Assembly: GCA_016715425.1 (NCBI GenBank)
Contig: JADKAC010000005.1
Coordinates: forward strand, 248,001-312,000
DNA from: Bacteroidota bacterium
GTDB lineage: Bacteria; Bacteroidota; Bacteroidia; Chitinophagales; BACL12
DNA length: 64,000 bases
Direction: 5' to 3'
The notes below the pieces were generated by a model. That model was given only the letters and a program-made list of their open reading frames with translations. It did not search any database and had not been told where the DNA came from. The number at the start of each line of letters is the position of its first letter. Position 1 is the first letter of the stretch. Shown here piece by piece: positions 8,235 to 17,030 of this stretch. Made by a program: the position numbers and the translations under genes.

Positions 8235-10787
8235 ATGGATGCAAAATTTTCTCCCAAAGTAAAAGAGGTTATTTCCTATAGCCGTGAAGAAGCACTGCGC
8301 TTAGGACATGATCATATCGGTACTGAACACCTGTTGCTTGGATTAATCCGGGAAGGTGGTGGACTCGCAATTAAAGTATTGCAAAGTTTAGAGGTAAATA
8401 TGGTGCTGCTGCGCAAAAGCGTGGAAGAAGCTATTCGTGAAAAATCTCCACGACAAGCTGTAAATGCAGGTAGTTTACCATTGACTAAACAAGCTGAAAA
8501 GGTTTTAAAAATTACTGTGTTAGAAGCTAAGGTTTTGAAAAGTGAAACTATAGGTACAGAACATTTATTACTTTCTATTTTGAAAAATAAAGACAATATC
8601 GCTACGCAGATACTCGGACAGTTTGACGTTGATTATGAATTGTTCCGCCAGGAATTGGATTATGTGCGCCAGGAAATGGGTCAGGATATGCCGACGAATT
8701 CTGCAGAAGATGAAGGATTTGAAGAAGAAGAAAAATCTGAACGTCAGTTTAATGTTCCGAGAAAACCGGGTGCTGCTAAATCTAAAACTCCGGTGCTCGA
8801 TAATTTTGGTAGAGATATTACCCGTGCTGCCGAAGATGGAAAATTAGATCCCATTGTTGGAAGACAAACAGAAATAGAACGTGTAAGTCAAATATTAAGT
8901 CGTCGTAAAAAGAATAACCCGATTTTAATTGGTGAACCCGGTGTAGGTAAAACTGCAGTGGTGGAAGGATTGGCTTTAAGAATTATTCAAAGAAAAGTTT
9001 CCCGTGTTTTATTTGACAAGCGCATTGTGATGTTAGATCTTGCTGCTTTAGTTGCCGGTACAAAATATCGTGGACAATTTGAAGAGCGTATGAAAGCAAT
9101 TATGAATGAGCTCGAAAAAAACAGAGATGTAATTCTGTTTATTGATGAGATTCATACTATTGTTGGTGCAGGTGGTGCAACAGGTTCTTTAGATGCAAGT
9201 AATATTTTTAAACCTGCATTAGCTCGTGGTGAATTGCAATGTATTGGTGCTTCTACTTTAGATGAGTATCGTCAGTATATTGAAAAAGATGGAGCATTAG
9301 ACAGAAGATTTCAAAAGGTGATGATTGATCCACCTACTGCGGATGAAACCATTGAGATTTTAAATAATATAAAATCGAAATACGAAGAATATCATAATGT
9401 GGAATATGCAGACGATGCGATTGAAGCATGTGTTACATTATCCAACAGATATATTTCTGATAGATTCTTACCGGATAAAGCTATTGATGTATTGGATGAA
9501 GTAGGTGCAAGAGTGCATTTAAAAAATATTCATGTGCCTGAAGATGTGGTAAAATTAGAAGCGAAGATTGAAGAGATTAAGGATAAAAAAAATCAGGTTG
9601 TAAAAAGTCAGCGTTATGAAGAAGCTGCGCAATTGCGGGATAATGAAAAGAAATTATTGGAAGAATTAGAAGCTGCAAAAGCATTATGGGAAGAGCAGGT
9701 GAAGACAGAAAAATATCCTGTTACTGAAGATGATATTGCAGAAGTGGTTGCGATGATGACCGGCATTCCAACAAAACGGATTGCGCAAAGTGAAGGATCC
9801 AAATTGGTGAACATGGCGGATGAATTACGTCTGGGAGTTATTGGACAGGATGAAGCAATTACAAAAATTACAAAAGCAATTCAACGCAATAGAGTAGGAT
9901 TAAAAGATCCGAAAAAACCAATTGGCTCATTTATATTTTTAGGACCAACTGGTGTTGGAAAAACAGAATTAGCTAAAGTGTTGAGTCAGTTTTTATTTGA
10001 TAATAAAGATTCATTGATTCGCATTGATATGAGTGAGTACATGGAGAAATTTAGTGTCAGCAGATTGATTGGTGCGCCTCCCGGATATGTGGGTTATGAA
10101 GAAGGTGGACAGCTCACTGAAAAAGTGCGACGTAAACCATACTCAGTAATTCTGTTGGATGAAATTGAAAAAGCGCATCCGGATATTTTTAATATTTTGT
10201 TGCAAGTGTTAGATGATGGTCAGTTAACAGATGGCTTGGGTAGAAAAATTGATTTTAAGAATACGTTAATCATCATGACATCTAATATTGGTGCAAGACA
10301 ATTAAAAGATTTTGGTCAGGGCGTTGGATTCAGTACAGGAGCAAAAGAAAGAGCTGCCGATGATCACAGTAAAGGTGTGATTGAAACTGCATTGAAGCGC
10401 ACATTCTCTCCGGAGTTTTTAAATCGTATTGATGATGTGGTAATATTTAATGCATTAGCTAAAGAAGATATATTCAAAATCATTGATATTACATTGCATG
10501 AAGTGCGCACTCGATTAGAAGTGTTGGGCTTTAAATTAAAGTTAGAAGATTCAGCAAAAGATTTTCTTGCCGATAAAGGATATGATCCACAGTTTGGAGC
10601 AAGACCATTACATCGTGCAATTCAAAAATATCTGGAAGATCCACTGGCAGAAAATATTCTTTCAGGTAAGTTTAAAGCAGGTGATACTTTAGCTGTAGAG
10701 TATGATGCAGAGAAAGGTGAATTAATAATTAATACACCTCCGCCAAAGAAAAAAGAGAAGAAGGAAGAGAAAGAAAAAGAAGTATAG
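8235..10787 (+). CDS. clpC: ClpC-type AAA+ unfoldase, ATPase subunit of a Clp protease
   Basis: The start at ATG 8235 (MDAKFSPKVKEV) gives 850 residues and matches the usual N-terminus; a TTG at 8217 would add six residues for no reason. Domains in order: two Clp-N repeats (FSPKVKEVISYSREEALRLGHDHIGTEHLL and a second copy), AAA domain 1 with Walker A GEPGVGKT (233-240) and Walker B LFIDEIHT, a UVR-type middle segment (RYEEAAQLRDNEKK), AAA domain 2 with GPTGVGKTEL (from 570) and LLDEIEKAHPD, then the ClpB D2-small domain (GARPLHRAIQKY). The C-terminus is a lysine/glutamate-rich tail. The protein unfolds substrates for ClpP. A strong terminator follows. Confidence 0.95.
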   Translation: MDAKFSPKVKEVISYSREEALRLGHDHIGTEHLLLGLIREGGGLAIKVLQSLEVNMVLLRKSVEEAIREKSPRQAVNAGSLPLTKQAEKVLKITVLEAKVLKSETIGTEHLLLSILKNKDNIATQILGQFDVDYELFRQELDYVRQEMGQDMPTNSAEDEGFEEEEKSERQFNVPRKPGAAKSKTPVLDNFGRDITRAAEDGKLDPIVGRQTEIERVSQILSRRKKNNPILIGEPGVGKTAVVEGLALRIIQRKVSRVLFDKRIVMLDLAALVAGTKYRGQFEERMKAIMNELEKNRDVILFIDEIHTIVGAGGATGSLDASNIFKPALARGELQCIGASTLDEYRQYIEKDGALDRRFQKVMIDPPTADETIEILNNIKSKYEEYHNVEYADDAIEACVTLSNRYISDRFLPDKAIDVLDEVGARVHLKNIHVPEDVVKLEAKIEEIKDKKNQVVKSQRYEEAAQLRDNEKKLLEELEAAKALWEEQVKTEKYPVTEDDIAEVVAMMTGIPTKRIAQSEGSKLVNMADELRLGVIGQDEAITKITKAIQRNRVGLKDPKKPIGSFIFLGPTGVGKTELAKVLSQFLFDNKDSLIRIDMSEYMEKFSVSRLIGAPPGYVGYEEGGQLTEKVRRKPYSVILLDEIEKAHPDIFNILLQVLDDGQLTDGLGRKIDFKNTLIIMTSNIGARQLKDFGQGVGFSTGAKERAADDHSKGVIETALKRTFSPEFLNRIDDVVIFNALAKEDIFKIIDITLHEVRTRLEVLGFKLKLEDSAKDFLADKGYDPQFGARPLHRAIQKYLEDPLAENILSGKFKAGDTLAVEYDAEKGELIINTPPPKKKEKKEEKEKEV

Positions 10788-10794
10788 CAACTTA

Positions 10795-10826
10795 AAAAAA
10801 CCTCAGGAAGCTGAGGTTTTTTTTTT
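10795..10826 (+). terminator. Rho-independent terminator of clpC
   Basis: CCTCAG (10801-10806) pairs with CTGAGG (10811-10816) around a GAAG loop, extended by an A run before and a run of ten T after. It begins 7 bases after the clpC stop. Confidence 0.9.
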
Positions 10827-11271
10827 GTTTAAAATTTATCAAAGTGTTACTCTAAGGGAACGCTGTGAGATTATATTATTCCTAATATAAAATGTTTCCC
10901 CACTGTGCCAGCATGTTCCTCAAAACAAAGCCTTGTTTGATAGCCTTTGAGAACCTGCGTTAGAATATTTAATTATTTTTTAACTGGTAATTTATCTGAA
11001 TCACGGATTATTTGGATTACACAGATTGCACTGATTTTAAAATATCAATTCAAAAAATCTGTGTAATCTATTAATCATTTAAATCAGTGATTCAGACAAA
11101 AAATAATCGAACAAACAGCTCACTTTCTTTTCTTCATTATTTTCCCCAACCGTGCCAGCAGGTTCCTCAAAACGCAGCCTTGTGTGTTAGCATTTGAGAA
11201 CCTGCGTTTTTTTAAATCCTCCTTCTTATATTTTCTAAATAAAAAATCTAACTTTAATAAAAGAAAATTTT
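10827..11271. repeat. Intergenic region with two hairpin repeats and a 100-bp imperfect palindrome
   Basis: No gene is seen. Two related copies of a hairpin repeat lie at about 10894-10962 and 11142-11212. Both read GTGCCAGCA, then GTTCCTCAAAA, then CTTGT, then TTTGAGAACCTGCG; in the second copy GCAGGTTC-CTCAAA pairs with TTTGAGAACCTGC. Between them, 10996-11095 is an imperfect palindrome: CTGAATCAC and GGATTACACAGATT on the left answer AATCTGTGTAATCT and GTGATTCAG on the right. The start of the region holds a copy of the GTTACTCTAAGGGAAC element (10846-10870). Confidence 0.7.
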
Positions 11272-11904
11272 ATGAGAGCAATTTTTTCATTTAGTATAAT
11301 AGTAATTTTTCTTGCCGCATCTTGCGAAACATCACCTCCTGTTTCTGATTTGCAAAATGGAATTGTAAATGGTATTGTTAGTGAAAAAACAACTGATGCA
11401 GGTATACCTAATGCAATTGTATATCTTCTAGGTAATGAAGGTGGTGGTACTTGGGGTGGTGGGGGAAGTCCTTCTTTTGAAATTGACCAAACTGTTTCTG
11501 ATGCTAACGGAAATTTCTCTTTTCTGTTTGATTATAATGGGAATTATGGTTATTACTGCACAGCAATTGCAGAGAAATACTTTAATTATTATAATGAGGT
11601 TCCGGTAGATGAGGATAAAGTTGGTGTAAATAATGTTGAGGTTAAATTACAGCCTATTGGGTATTTAAGATTAAATTTAAAAAATGTTATACCGTATAAT
11701 GAGTCTGATAAAATAGCAATAAATGGAGCGATAACTTTTTCTTTTGTTGGTGATATTCTTGATACGATTTTGATATTTAGTGTGCTTGGGAATTACGAAA
11801 ACTTCCTTTATTGGGGAGTTACTAAAAATTTAACAACAATAGTTTATGGCGACACTTTATATTGCACATCATTTGATACTACAGACTTCGAAATTTTTTA
11901 TTAA
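11272..11904 (+). CDS. Lipoprotein with carboxypeptidase regulatory-like (CarboxypepD_reg) domain
   Basis: The 210-residue product has a lipobox LAASC with the acylated cysteine at position 18, so it is likely tethered to a membrane. Residues about 30-115 look like a carboxypeptidase regulatory-like beta-sandwich (NGIVNGIVSEKTTDAGIPNAIVYL then VSDANGNFSF), with a glycine-rich insertion (GGGTWGGGGS). The rest, up to the C-terminal DFEIFY, is unassigned. There is no enzymatic motif. It is flanked by repeats upstream and by convergent fabI. Confidence 0.75.
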   Translation: MRAIFSFSIIVIFLAASCETSPPVSDLQNGIVNGIVSEKTTDAGIPNAIVYLLGNEGGGTWGGGGSPSFEIDQTVSDANGNFSFLFDYNGNYGYYCTAIAEKYFNYYNEVPVDEDKVGVNNVEVKLQPIGYLRLNLKNVIPYNESDKIAINGAITFSFVGDILDTILIFSVLGNYENFLYWGVTKNLTTIVYGDTLYCTSFDTTDFEIFY

Positions 11905-11976
11905 CTAATTAAATATAGTACTATGAAAATTCAAGTTTCCTCAGAGTTACCTGAAATATCTCTGTTCGATAACAAT

Positions 11977-12795
11977 TTATTCCTTATTCATAAATAATTC
12001 CATCACTTCATCGCTAACACCTACACTGCTGAATCCACCATCATGAAATAAATTCTGCATGGTTATCATGCGGCTGAGATCGCTAAATAAAAACAAGCAA
12101 TAATCAGCACAACTTTCTGCACTTGCATTTCCCAATGGTGATAGTTTATTTGCATAATTAAAGAATGCATCAAAACCTGTTACACCACTTCCAGCTGTTG
12201 TCCATGTGGGTGATTGAGAAATTGTATTCACCCGCACTTTACGGAATTTACCATAGTGATACCCAAATCCTCTTGCAATACTTTCCAATGTTGCTTTTGC
12301 ATCTGCCATATCTCCATAACTTGGGAAGGTGCGTTGCGCAGCTATATAAGTTAAACCCACAATACTTCCCCATTCACTTACTGCATCTTTTTTATATGCT
12401 GCCTGCATTACTTTATGAAATGATATTGCAGAAACGTCTAATGTTTTTGTGAGATAATCATAATTCAAATCGGTATATGTTTTCCCCTTGCGGACATTTG
12501 GCGACATACCGATGCTGTGCAGAATAAAATCTAATTTACCGCCGAGATGCTCTACACTCTGATCAATTAATTTTTCAAGATCTTCCATTGATGTTGCATC
12601 TGCCGAAATCACTATTGTATTGCATTTTTCAGCAAGTTGATTTATTGCACCCATGCGCATGGCAACAGGTGCGTTTGTCAAAGTAAATTTGGCGCCTTCG
12701 GCAAAACATTTTTCTGCTACTTTCCATGCAATAGAACTCTCATCTAATGCTCCGAAAATAATTCCTCTTTTTCCTTGTAGTAAATTATTGCTCAT
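11977..12795 (-). CDS. fabI: Enoyl-[acyl-carrier-protein] reductase (NADH), FabI type
   Basis: The 272-residue protein belongs to the divergent SDR group that performs the last step of each fatty acid elongation cycle, reducing trans-2-enoyl-ACP. The nucleotide-binding start is GKRGIIFGALDESSIAW, and the catalytic pair is Y150 and Y160-x6-K167 in SYGDMADAK, which align with Y146, Y156 and K163 of E. coli FabI. HSIG in ILHSIGMSP and the C-terminal substrate loop are present. It starts 37 bases after a gene on the same strand, so a two-gene transcript is possible. Confidence 0.95.
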   Translation of the reverse strand: MSNNLLQGKRGIIFGALDESSIAWKVAEKCFAEGAKFTLTNAPVAMRMGAINQLAEKCNTIVISADATSMEDLEKLIDQSVEHLGGKLDFILHSIGMSPNVRKGKTYTDLNYDYLTKTLDVSAISFHKVMQAAYKKDAVSEWGSIVGLTYIAAQRTFPSYGDMADAKATLESIARGFGYHYGKFRKVRVNTISQSPTWTTAGSGVTGFDAFFNYANKLSPLGNASAESCADYCLFLFSDLSRMITMQNLFHDGGFSSVGVSDEVMELFMNKE

Positions 12796-12832
12796 AATAT
12801 TTGTATGTGTTGTTTTAATAAATTTAAAAGAA

Positions 12833-13375
12833 TTACTCTTCCGTTTTAGGCAAATCTTTTTTCTTCAGTTTTATTCGATTGTCTTTATTTGCTCTTGCCT
12901 TTTCCAATGCACCCGAATATTGCACAGCCATGGAAAGATATGTAGCTTCCTGAGTTGCTTTATCGGAAGGCATTTCAACAAAACTAAATGTACCTTTTTG
13001 TTTTATATCCGTGAGTTTATCATTGGTAAAAACATAGCGTGCATTAAAGGTGGGTTTTATGCTGTCAATATCAGCCGAGGTTTCCGGATTATATAAGCGA
13101 TGTGTTTCTTTCACCATAATCATTTTACCTTGCCAATAATAAAATTCACGATTAATATCGCCGCTTGCAAAACCAATCCATGCTACCATTTCCACCAATG
13201 AATCTTTTTCGTAATAGCCCGTGAGTTTTGAACCACGGTCGCTTTTACTGTTGGTGAAAGAGCCATCATCAATAACTACAAAATAGGGCTTTACCTTTTT
13301 TTTATTCTTGCTTTGTGCAAATGTGCTTTGTCCGGCGCAACATGCAATCAGCAACAGTATTATAATCTTTTTCAT
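12833..13375 (-). CDS. Secreted protein of unknown function
   Basis: I use ATG 13375 because it begins a standard signal peptide (MKKIIILLLIACCAGQSTFAQ); the longer frame to 13438 adds a hydrophilic leader that would block it. The 180-residue product has a lysine-rich start, a central region PYFVVIDDGSF, then REFYYWQGKMIMVKE and ARYVFTNDKLTDIKQKGTF, and a basic tail. I do not recognise the family. It lies directly upstream of fabI on the same strand and is divergent from the oxidase subunit III gene, with a 55-base gap. Confidence 0.7.
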   Translation of the reverse strand: MKKIIILLLIACCAGQSTFAQSKNKKKVKPYFVVIDDGSFTNSKSDRGSKLTGYYEKDSLVEMVAWIGFASGDINREFYYWQGKMIMVKETHRLYNPETSADIDSIKPTFNARYVFTNDKLTDIKQKGTFSFVEMPSDKATQEATYLSMAVQYSGALEKARANKDNRIKLKKKDLPKTEE

Positions 13376-13430
13376 AACATGCGAAATTAAGAAATTAAGA
13401 ACCGAGTGCCTGTAAATTTGTTCTTTCACT

Positions 13431-14033
13431 ATGCGCATCGGAATTGATAATACAAATAATAAAGTGGTTTGGCCGCTTTCTCTTTTTCTGTATTTTGTTT
13501 ATAGCGGAATTGTGATGTTGTTTATTGCTTTAAGTCTTGCCTATTTATTAAATGAAAAACAACAAACCTGGGAACAATTTCAATTGCCACAAATATTCTG
13601 GTTGAGTACTTTGATAGTTGCTGCTATCAGTATTATTATGAAACGCCAAATCCGATGTTATCAAACGGAAAGATTTATGAAATTGCGAAGAGGATATATA
13701 ATTGCATTATTACTTTCAATAGCATTTATTGTGTGTCAATTTATAGGTTGGCAGCAATTACAAAAGCAAGGTATCACATTAGACGGCACACCGTCTGCAA
13801 GTTATTTATATGTAATAAGCGGATTGCATGTGATACATATACTTGTGGGAGTTGTTATGTTAATGGTGGCTGCATATCGCTCAAATATTTATACCAAAGA
13901 TGAAATTTCCCGATTGCTATTTTTTACAGATCCTATTCGCAAATACCGTTTGAAATTATTGGTGGATTATTGGCATACCATAGATTTTTTGTGGATATAT
14001 CTATTCTTAGTTTTTCTGTTTATGCATAATTAA
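13431..14033 (+). CDS. Cytochrome c oxidase subunit III-like membrane protein
   Basis: The 200-residue protein has about five membrane segments and the subunit III marks SGLHVIHILVGVVML and VDYWHTIDFLWIYLFLVFLF. Subunit III supports the proton-pumping terminal oxidase without carrying metal centres. No subunit I, II or assembly gene lies nearby, so this is a detached copy, as seen with alternative oxidases in some Bacteroidota. A terminator follows the stop at once. Its partner subunits must be elsewhere or absent. Confidence 0.85.
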   Translation: MRIGIDNTNNKVVWPLSLFLYFVYSGIVMLFIALSLAYLLNEKQQTWEQFQLPQIFWLSTLIVAAISIIMKRQIRCYQTERFMKLRRGYIIALLLSIAFIVCQFIGWQQLQKQGITLDGTPSASYLYVISGLHVIHILVGVVMLMVAAYRSNIYTKDEISRLLFFTDPIRKYRLKLLVDYWHTIDFLWIYLFLVFLFMHN

Positions 14034-14064
14034 AAAAACCACCCTTTTTTGAGAGTGGTTTTTT
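14033..14064 (+). terminator. Rho-independent terminator of the subunit III gene
   Basis: AAAAAACCAC (14033-14042) pairs with GTGGTTTTTT (14055-14064). The stem overlaps the last base of the stop codon and ends in a T tract. Confidence 0.85.
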
Positions 14065-14084
14065 GAAATGAGATTTAATATACT

Positions 14085-14423
14085 TTATTCTTTTGACCGT
14101 GCTTGCGATTTAGAGGATTCTGCTTTTTTGGTTGGTTTAGTTTCAACGCCTGTATTTTTTACAGTTTTTGATTTCTCCACTTGCTTTTTATTTGTCACTT
14201 GATTTGTTGCCGGTGTTTCTGTAGGTGTTTCCGCTGGTGTTTCTTTCACAGAATCAGATTCAGTTTTTTCTGTTACAGTAACATCTACTTTTTTCAAAGA
14301 TTTAATTTGCGGTTTGCCCATTGCTTCTTTTTTGTCGCTATCCACCTTTTGTTCCGGGGTACTTTGTGCCATGCTGATAGTTCCAATCATCAAGACAACT
14401 GCAATCATTATTAATTTTTTCAT
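14085..14423 (-). CDS. Low-complexity exported protein, Lys/Thr/Glu-rich
   Basis: The 112-residue product starts with a signal peptide (MKKLIMIAVVLMIGTISMAQ). The rest is disordered in appearance, made mostly of Lys, Thr, Glu, Ser, Pro and Val, with a short repeat PAETPTETPA. There are no aromatic residues in the mature part. I do not recognise a family. Convergent with the subunit III gene, it lies on the minus strand behind a 51-base gap. It is most likely real because the signal peptide is good and the frame is uninterrupted. Confidence 0.6.
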   Translation of the reverse strand: MKKLIMIAVVLMIGTISMAQSTPEQKVDSDKKEAMGKPQIKSLKKVDVTVTEKTESDSVKETPAETPTETPATNQVTNKKQVEKSKTVKNTGVETKPTKKAESSKSQARSKE

Positions 14424-14847
<424 letters not shown>

Positions 14848-14978
14848 ATGTAAAGAAGAGTTGCAAATTTACAGCACCACATCTTCTATCACAAAAACAA
14901 ACGCAATGGAATTGATATGCTAACACTTTAAAATATTTCTGCAATGATGTTGTTTAATCTGCTGACTATCTTTACGAC

Positions 14979-17030
14979 GTGAGTTTTATATATCCAAACT
15001 TCCTGTGGGCACTGCTGCTGCTTGGTATCCCGATTATTATCCATCTGTTTAATTTCCGCAGATACCGCACTGTGTATTTTACCAATGTGCGTTTTCTAAA
15101 AAATATTCAGGAAGAAACTGCAACAAAAAATCGCTTAAAACATTTGCTTGTATTGCTCACTCGTTTGCTGGCAATTACTTTTTTGGTGTTTGCATTTGCA
15201 CAACCATTTATTCCATCAGAGTCTGCAGAATCAAAACCTACTTCACGGGCAGTAAGTATTTATATTGATAATTCTTTCAGTATGGAAACGATGCAAGATG
15301 GAAAGCGATTGTTTGATATTGCAAAAGAAAAAGCAACTGAAATTGCAGATGCATATAAAGTGGATGATGCATTTCAATTACTCACTAATGATTTTGAAGC
15401 AGGTCATCAGCATTTGGTAAATAAAGAAGCGTTTTTACAAATGCTCGCACAAGTAAATATTTCTCCCGAAGTAAAAACTACAGATGAAATATTAAAACGT
15501 CAGAAAGATATTTTAAATCGTGCCGATGAAGAACAGCGTTCCATTTTTGTAATCAGCGATTTTCAAAAAAACAATACACAAATAACTCCCGACAGCAGCT
15601 ATCAAATTAATCTTGTGCCGATTAGCAGTAAGAATATTCGCAATCTATCTATTGACAGCGCATGGTTTATTTCGCCGGTGCAATTAATTAATCAACCATC
15701 TTCATTATGTGTTCGGGTGCATAATTATGGAACAGAAGATATTACCAACGCTACATTAAATCTTAAAATACAAGATCAGGTAAAAGGATTATCCACTTTG
15801 CAAATTTCTGCCGGAGCCTTCATCATTGACACTTTAAATTTTACTGTGAATGAAAGCAATTGGCAAAGAGGAGAATTATTTATTCAGGACTATCCGGTAA
15901 CCTTTGATGATATATTTTATTTTACTTATAAACCTGTTGCGCAAATTCCTGTGCTGACTATTAATGGCAATAATGCAAATGCATATCTCACTTCTTTATT
16001 TTCCGGTACTGATGTGTTTGCATATACACAGCAGCAGGCTAATCAATTAAATGTAAGTGAACTGGATGGATTTAATCTTGTGGTATTAAATGAAGTAAAA
16101 AGTATCAGCAGCGGTTTATCAGAAATGTTGGTGAAAGCAGTAAACAACGGAACATCTGTTGTTGTAATTCCAGCTTTGGACATGGATGAAAATAGTATCA
16201 ATACTTTTTTATCCGCATGCAATGCAGGTTCTTTTGGTGAATTGATAAATACAAAAAGAACGGTTTCAAAAATTAATAGCGAGCATGCAATTTTTTCGGA
16301 AGTGTTTGAAAAAATTCCGCAGAATATTACCTTGCCTTTTGCAAATAAAAGTTTTATAATTAATACTTCCGGTCGCAGTATGAGTGATGGAGTTATGTTA
16401 TTCAGTGATGCTATTCCATTTCTCGCAAGTAATAATTATGGAAGCGGAAAAGTGTATCTATTTTCTTCACCCTTACAAAATACAGTTACAGATTTTCCGG
16501 TGCAAGGTGGAATTTTTGTTCCGGTATTTTTTCGCATTGCAGTATTAAGCCAACCCGAATCTCCATTGTTTGTTACCATCGGAAAAGATATTTGGATTAA
16601 AGTGCATGATGTAATTGCAATAGGAGATAAGCCACTTACAGTTTCTGGTGCTGCCGGTGAATTTATTCCCGGTTTGCGTCGCAGTGGAAATAAAGTAGAA
16701 ATTAATGTGGGTACAAATAATAAAGCCTCCGGAATTTTTGTAATTAATGAATCAACAGATAAACAGGAAATAGCATTGAATTATGATAGACGTGAAAGTA
16801 ATCTCACTTTTTATTCTGCAAAAGATTTAGAAGAATTATTTAACGCACCGAATGTGCGCATCATTTCCAATACTTCACAAAATCTTGCAACAGCAGTTTC
16901 ACAATTCAATGAAGGAAAAGCGCTATGGAAAATTTGTATTATTTTAGCACTTGCTTTTTTTAGCTTTAGAAGTACTGCTTATAAGGTTTTTACCTTAACA
17001 GAAAAACAAATGCATGCACTTACTTATTAA
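14979..17030 (+). CDS. BatA domain-containing membrane protein
   Basis: The GTG at 14979 is chosen because it begins the conserved BatA N-terminus (MSFIYPNFLWALLLLGIPIIIHLFNF); 683 residues. Two N-terminal membrane segments are joined by the basic RRYRTVYFTNVRFLKN segment. A von Willebrand factor A-like region follows with a degenerate metal site (IYIDNSFSM), then a long beta-rich periplasmic part and a final membrane helix near residue 650 (WKICIILALAFFSF). In Bacteroidota, Bat proteins are linked to aerotolerance and envelope stress. It overlaps the next gene by 17 bases, pointing to one transcript with the genes down to about 20898. Confidence 0.85.
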   Translation: MSFIYPNFLWALLLLGIPIIIHLFNFRRYRTVYFTNVRFLKNIQEETATKNRLKHLLVLLTRLLAITFLVFAFAQPFIPSESAESKPTSRAVSIYIDNSFSMETMQDGKRLFDIAKEKATEIADAYKVDDAFQLLTNDFEAGHQHLVNKEAFLQMLAQVNISPEVKTTDEILKRQKDILNRADEEQRSIFVISDFQKNNTQITPDSSYQINLVPISSKNIRNLSIDSAWFISPVQLINQPSSLCVRVHNYGTEDITNATLNLKIQDQVKGLSTLQISAGAFIIDTLNFTVNESNWQRGELFIQDYPVTFDDIFYFTYKPVAQIPVLTINGNNANAYLTSLFSGTDVFAYTQQQANQLNVSELDGFNLVVLNEVKSISSGLSEMLVKAVNNGTSVVVIPALDMDENSINTFLSACNAGSFGELINTKRTVSKINSEHAIFSEVFEKIPQNITLPFANKSFIINTSGRSMSDGVMLFSDAIPFLASNNYGSGKVYLFSSPLQNTVTDFPVQGGIFVPVFFRIAVLSQPESPLFVTIGKDIWIKVHDVIAIGDKPLTVSGAAGEFIPGLRRSGNKVEINVGTNNKASGIFVINESTDKQEIALNYDRRESNLTFYSAKDLEELFNAPNVRIISNTSQNLATAVSQFNEGKALWKICIILALAFFSFRSTAYKVFTLTEKQMHALTY

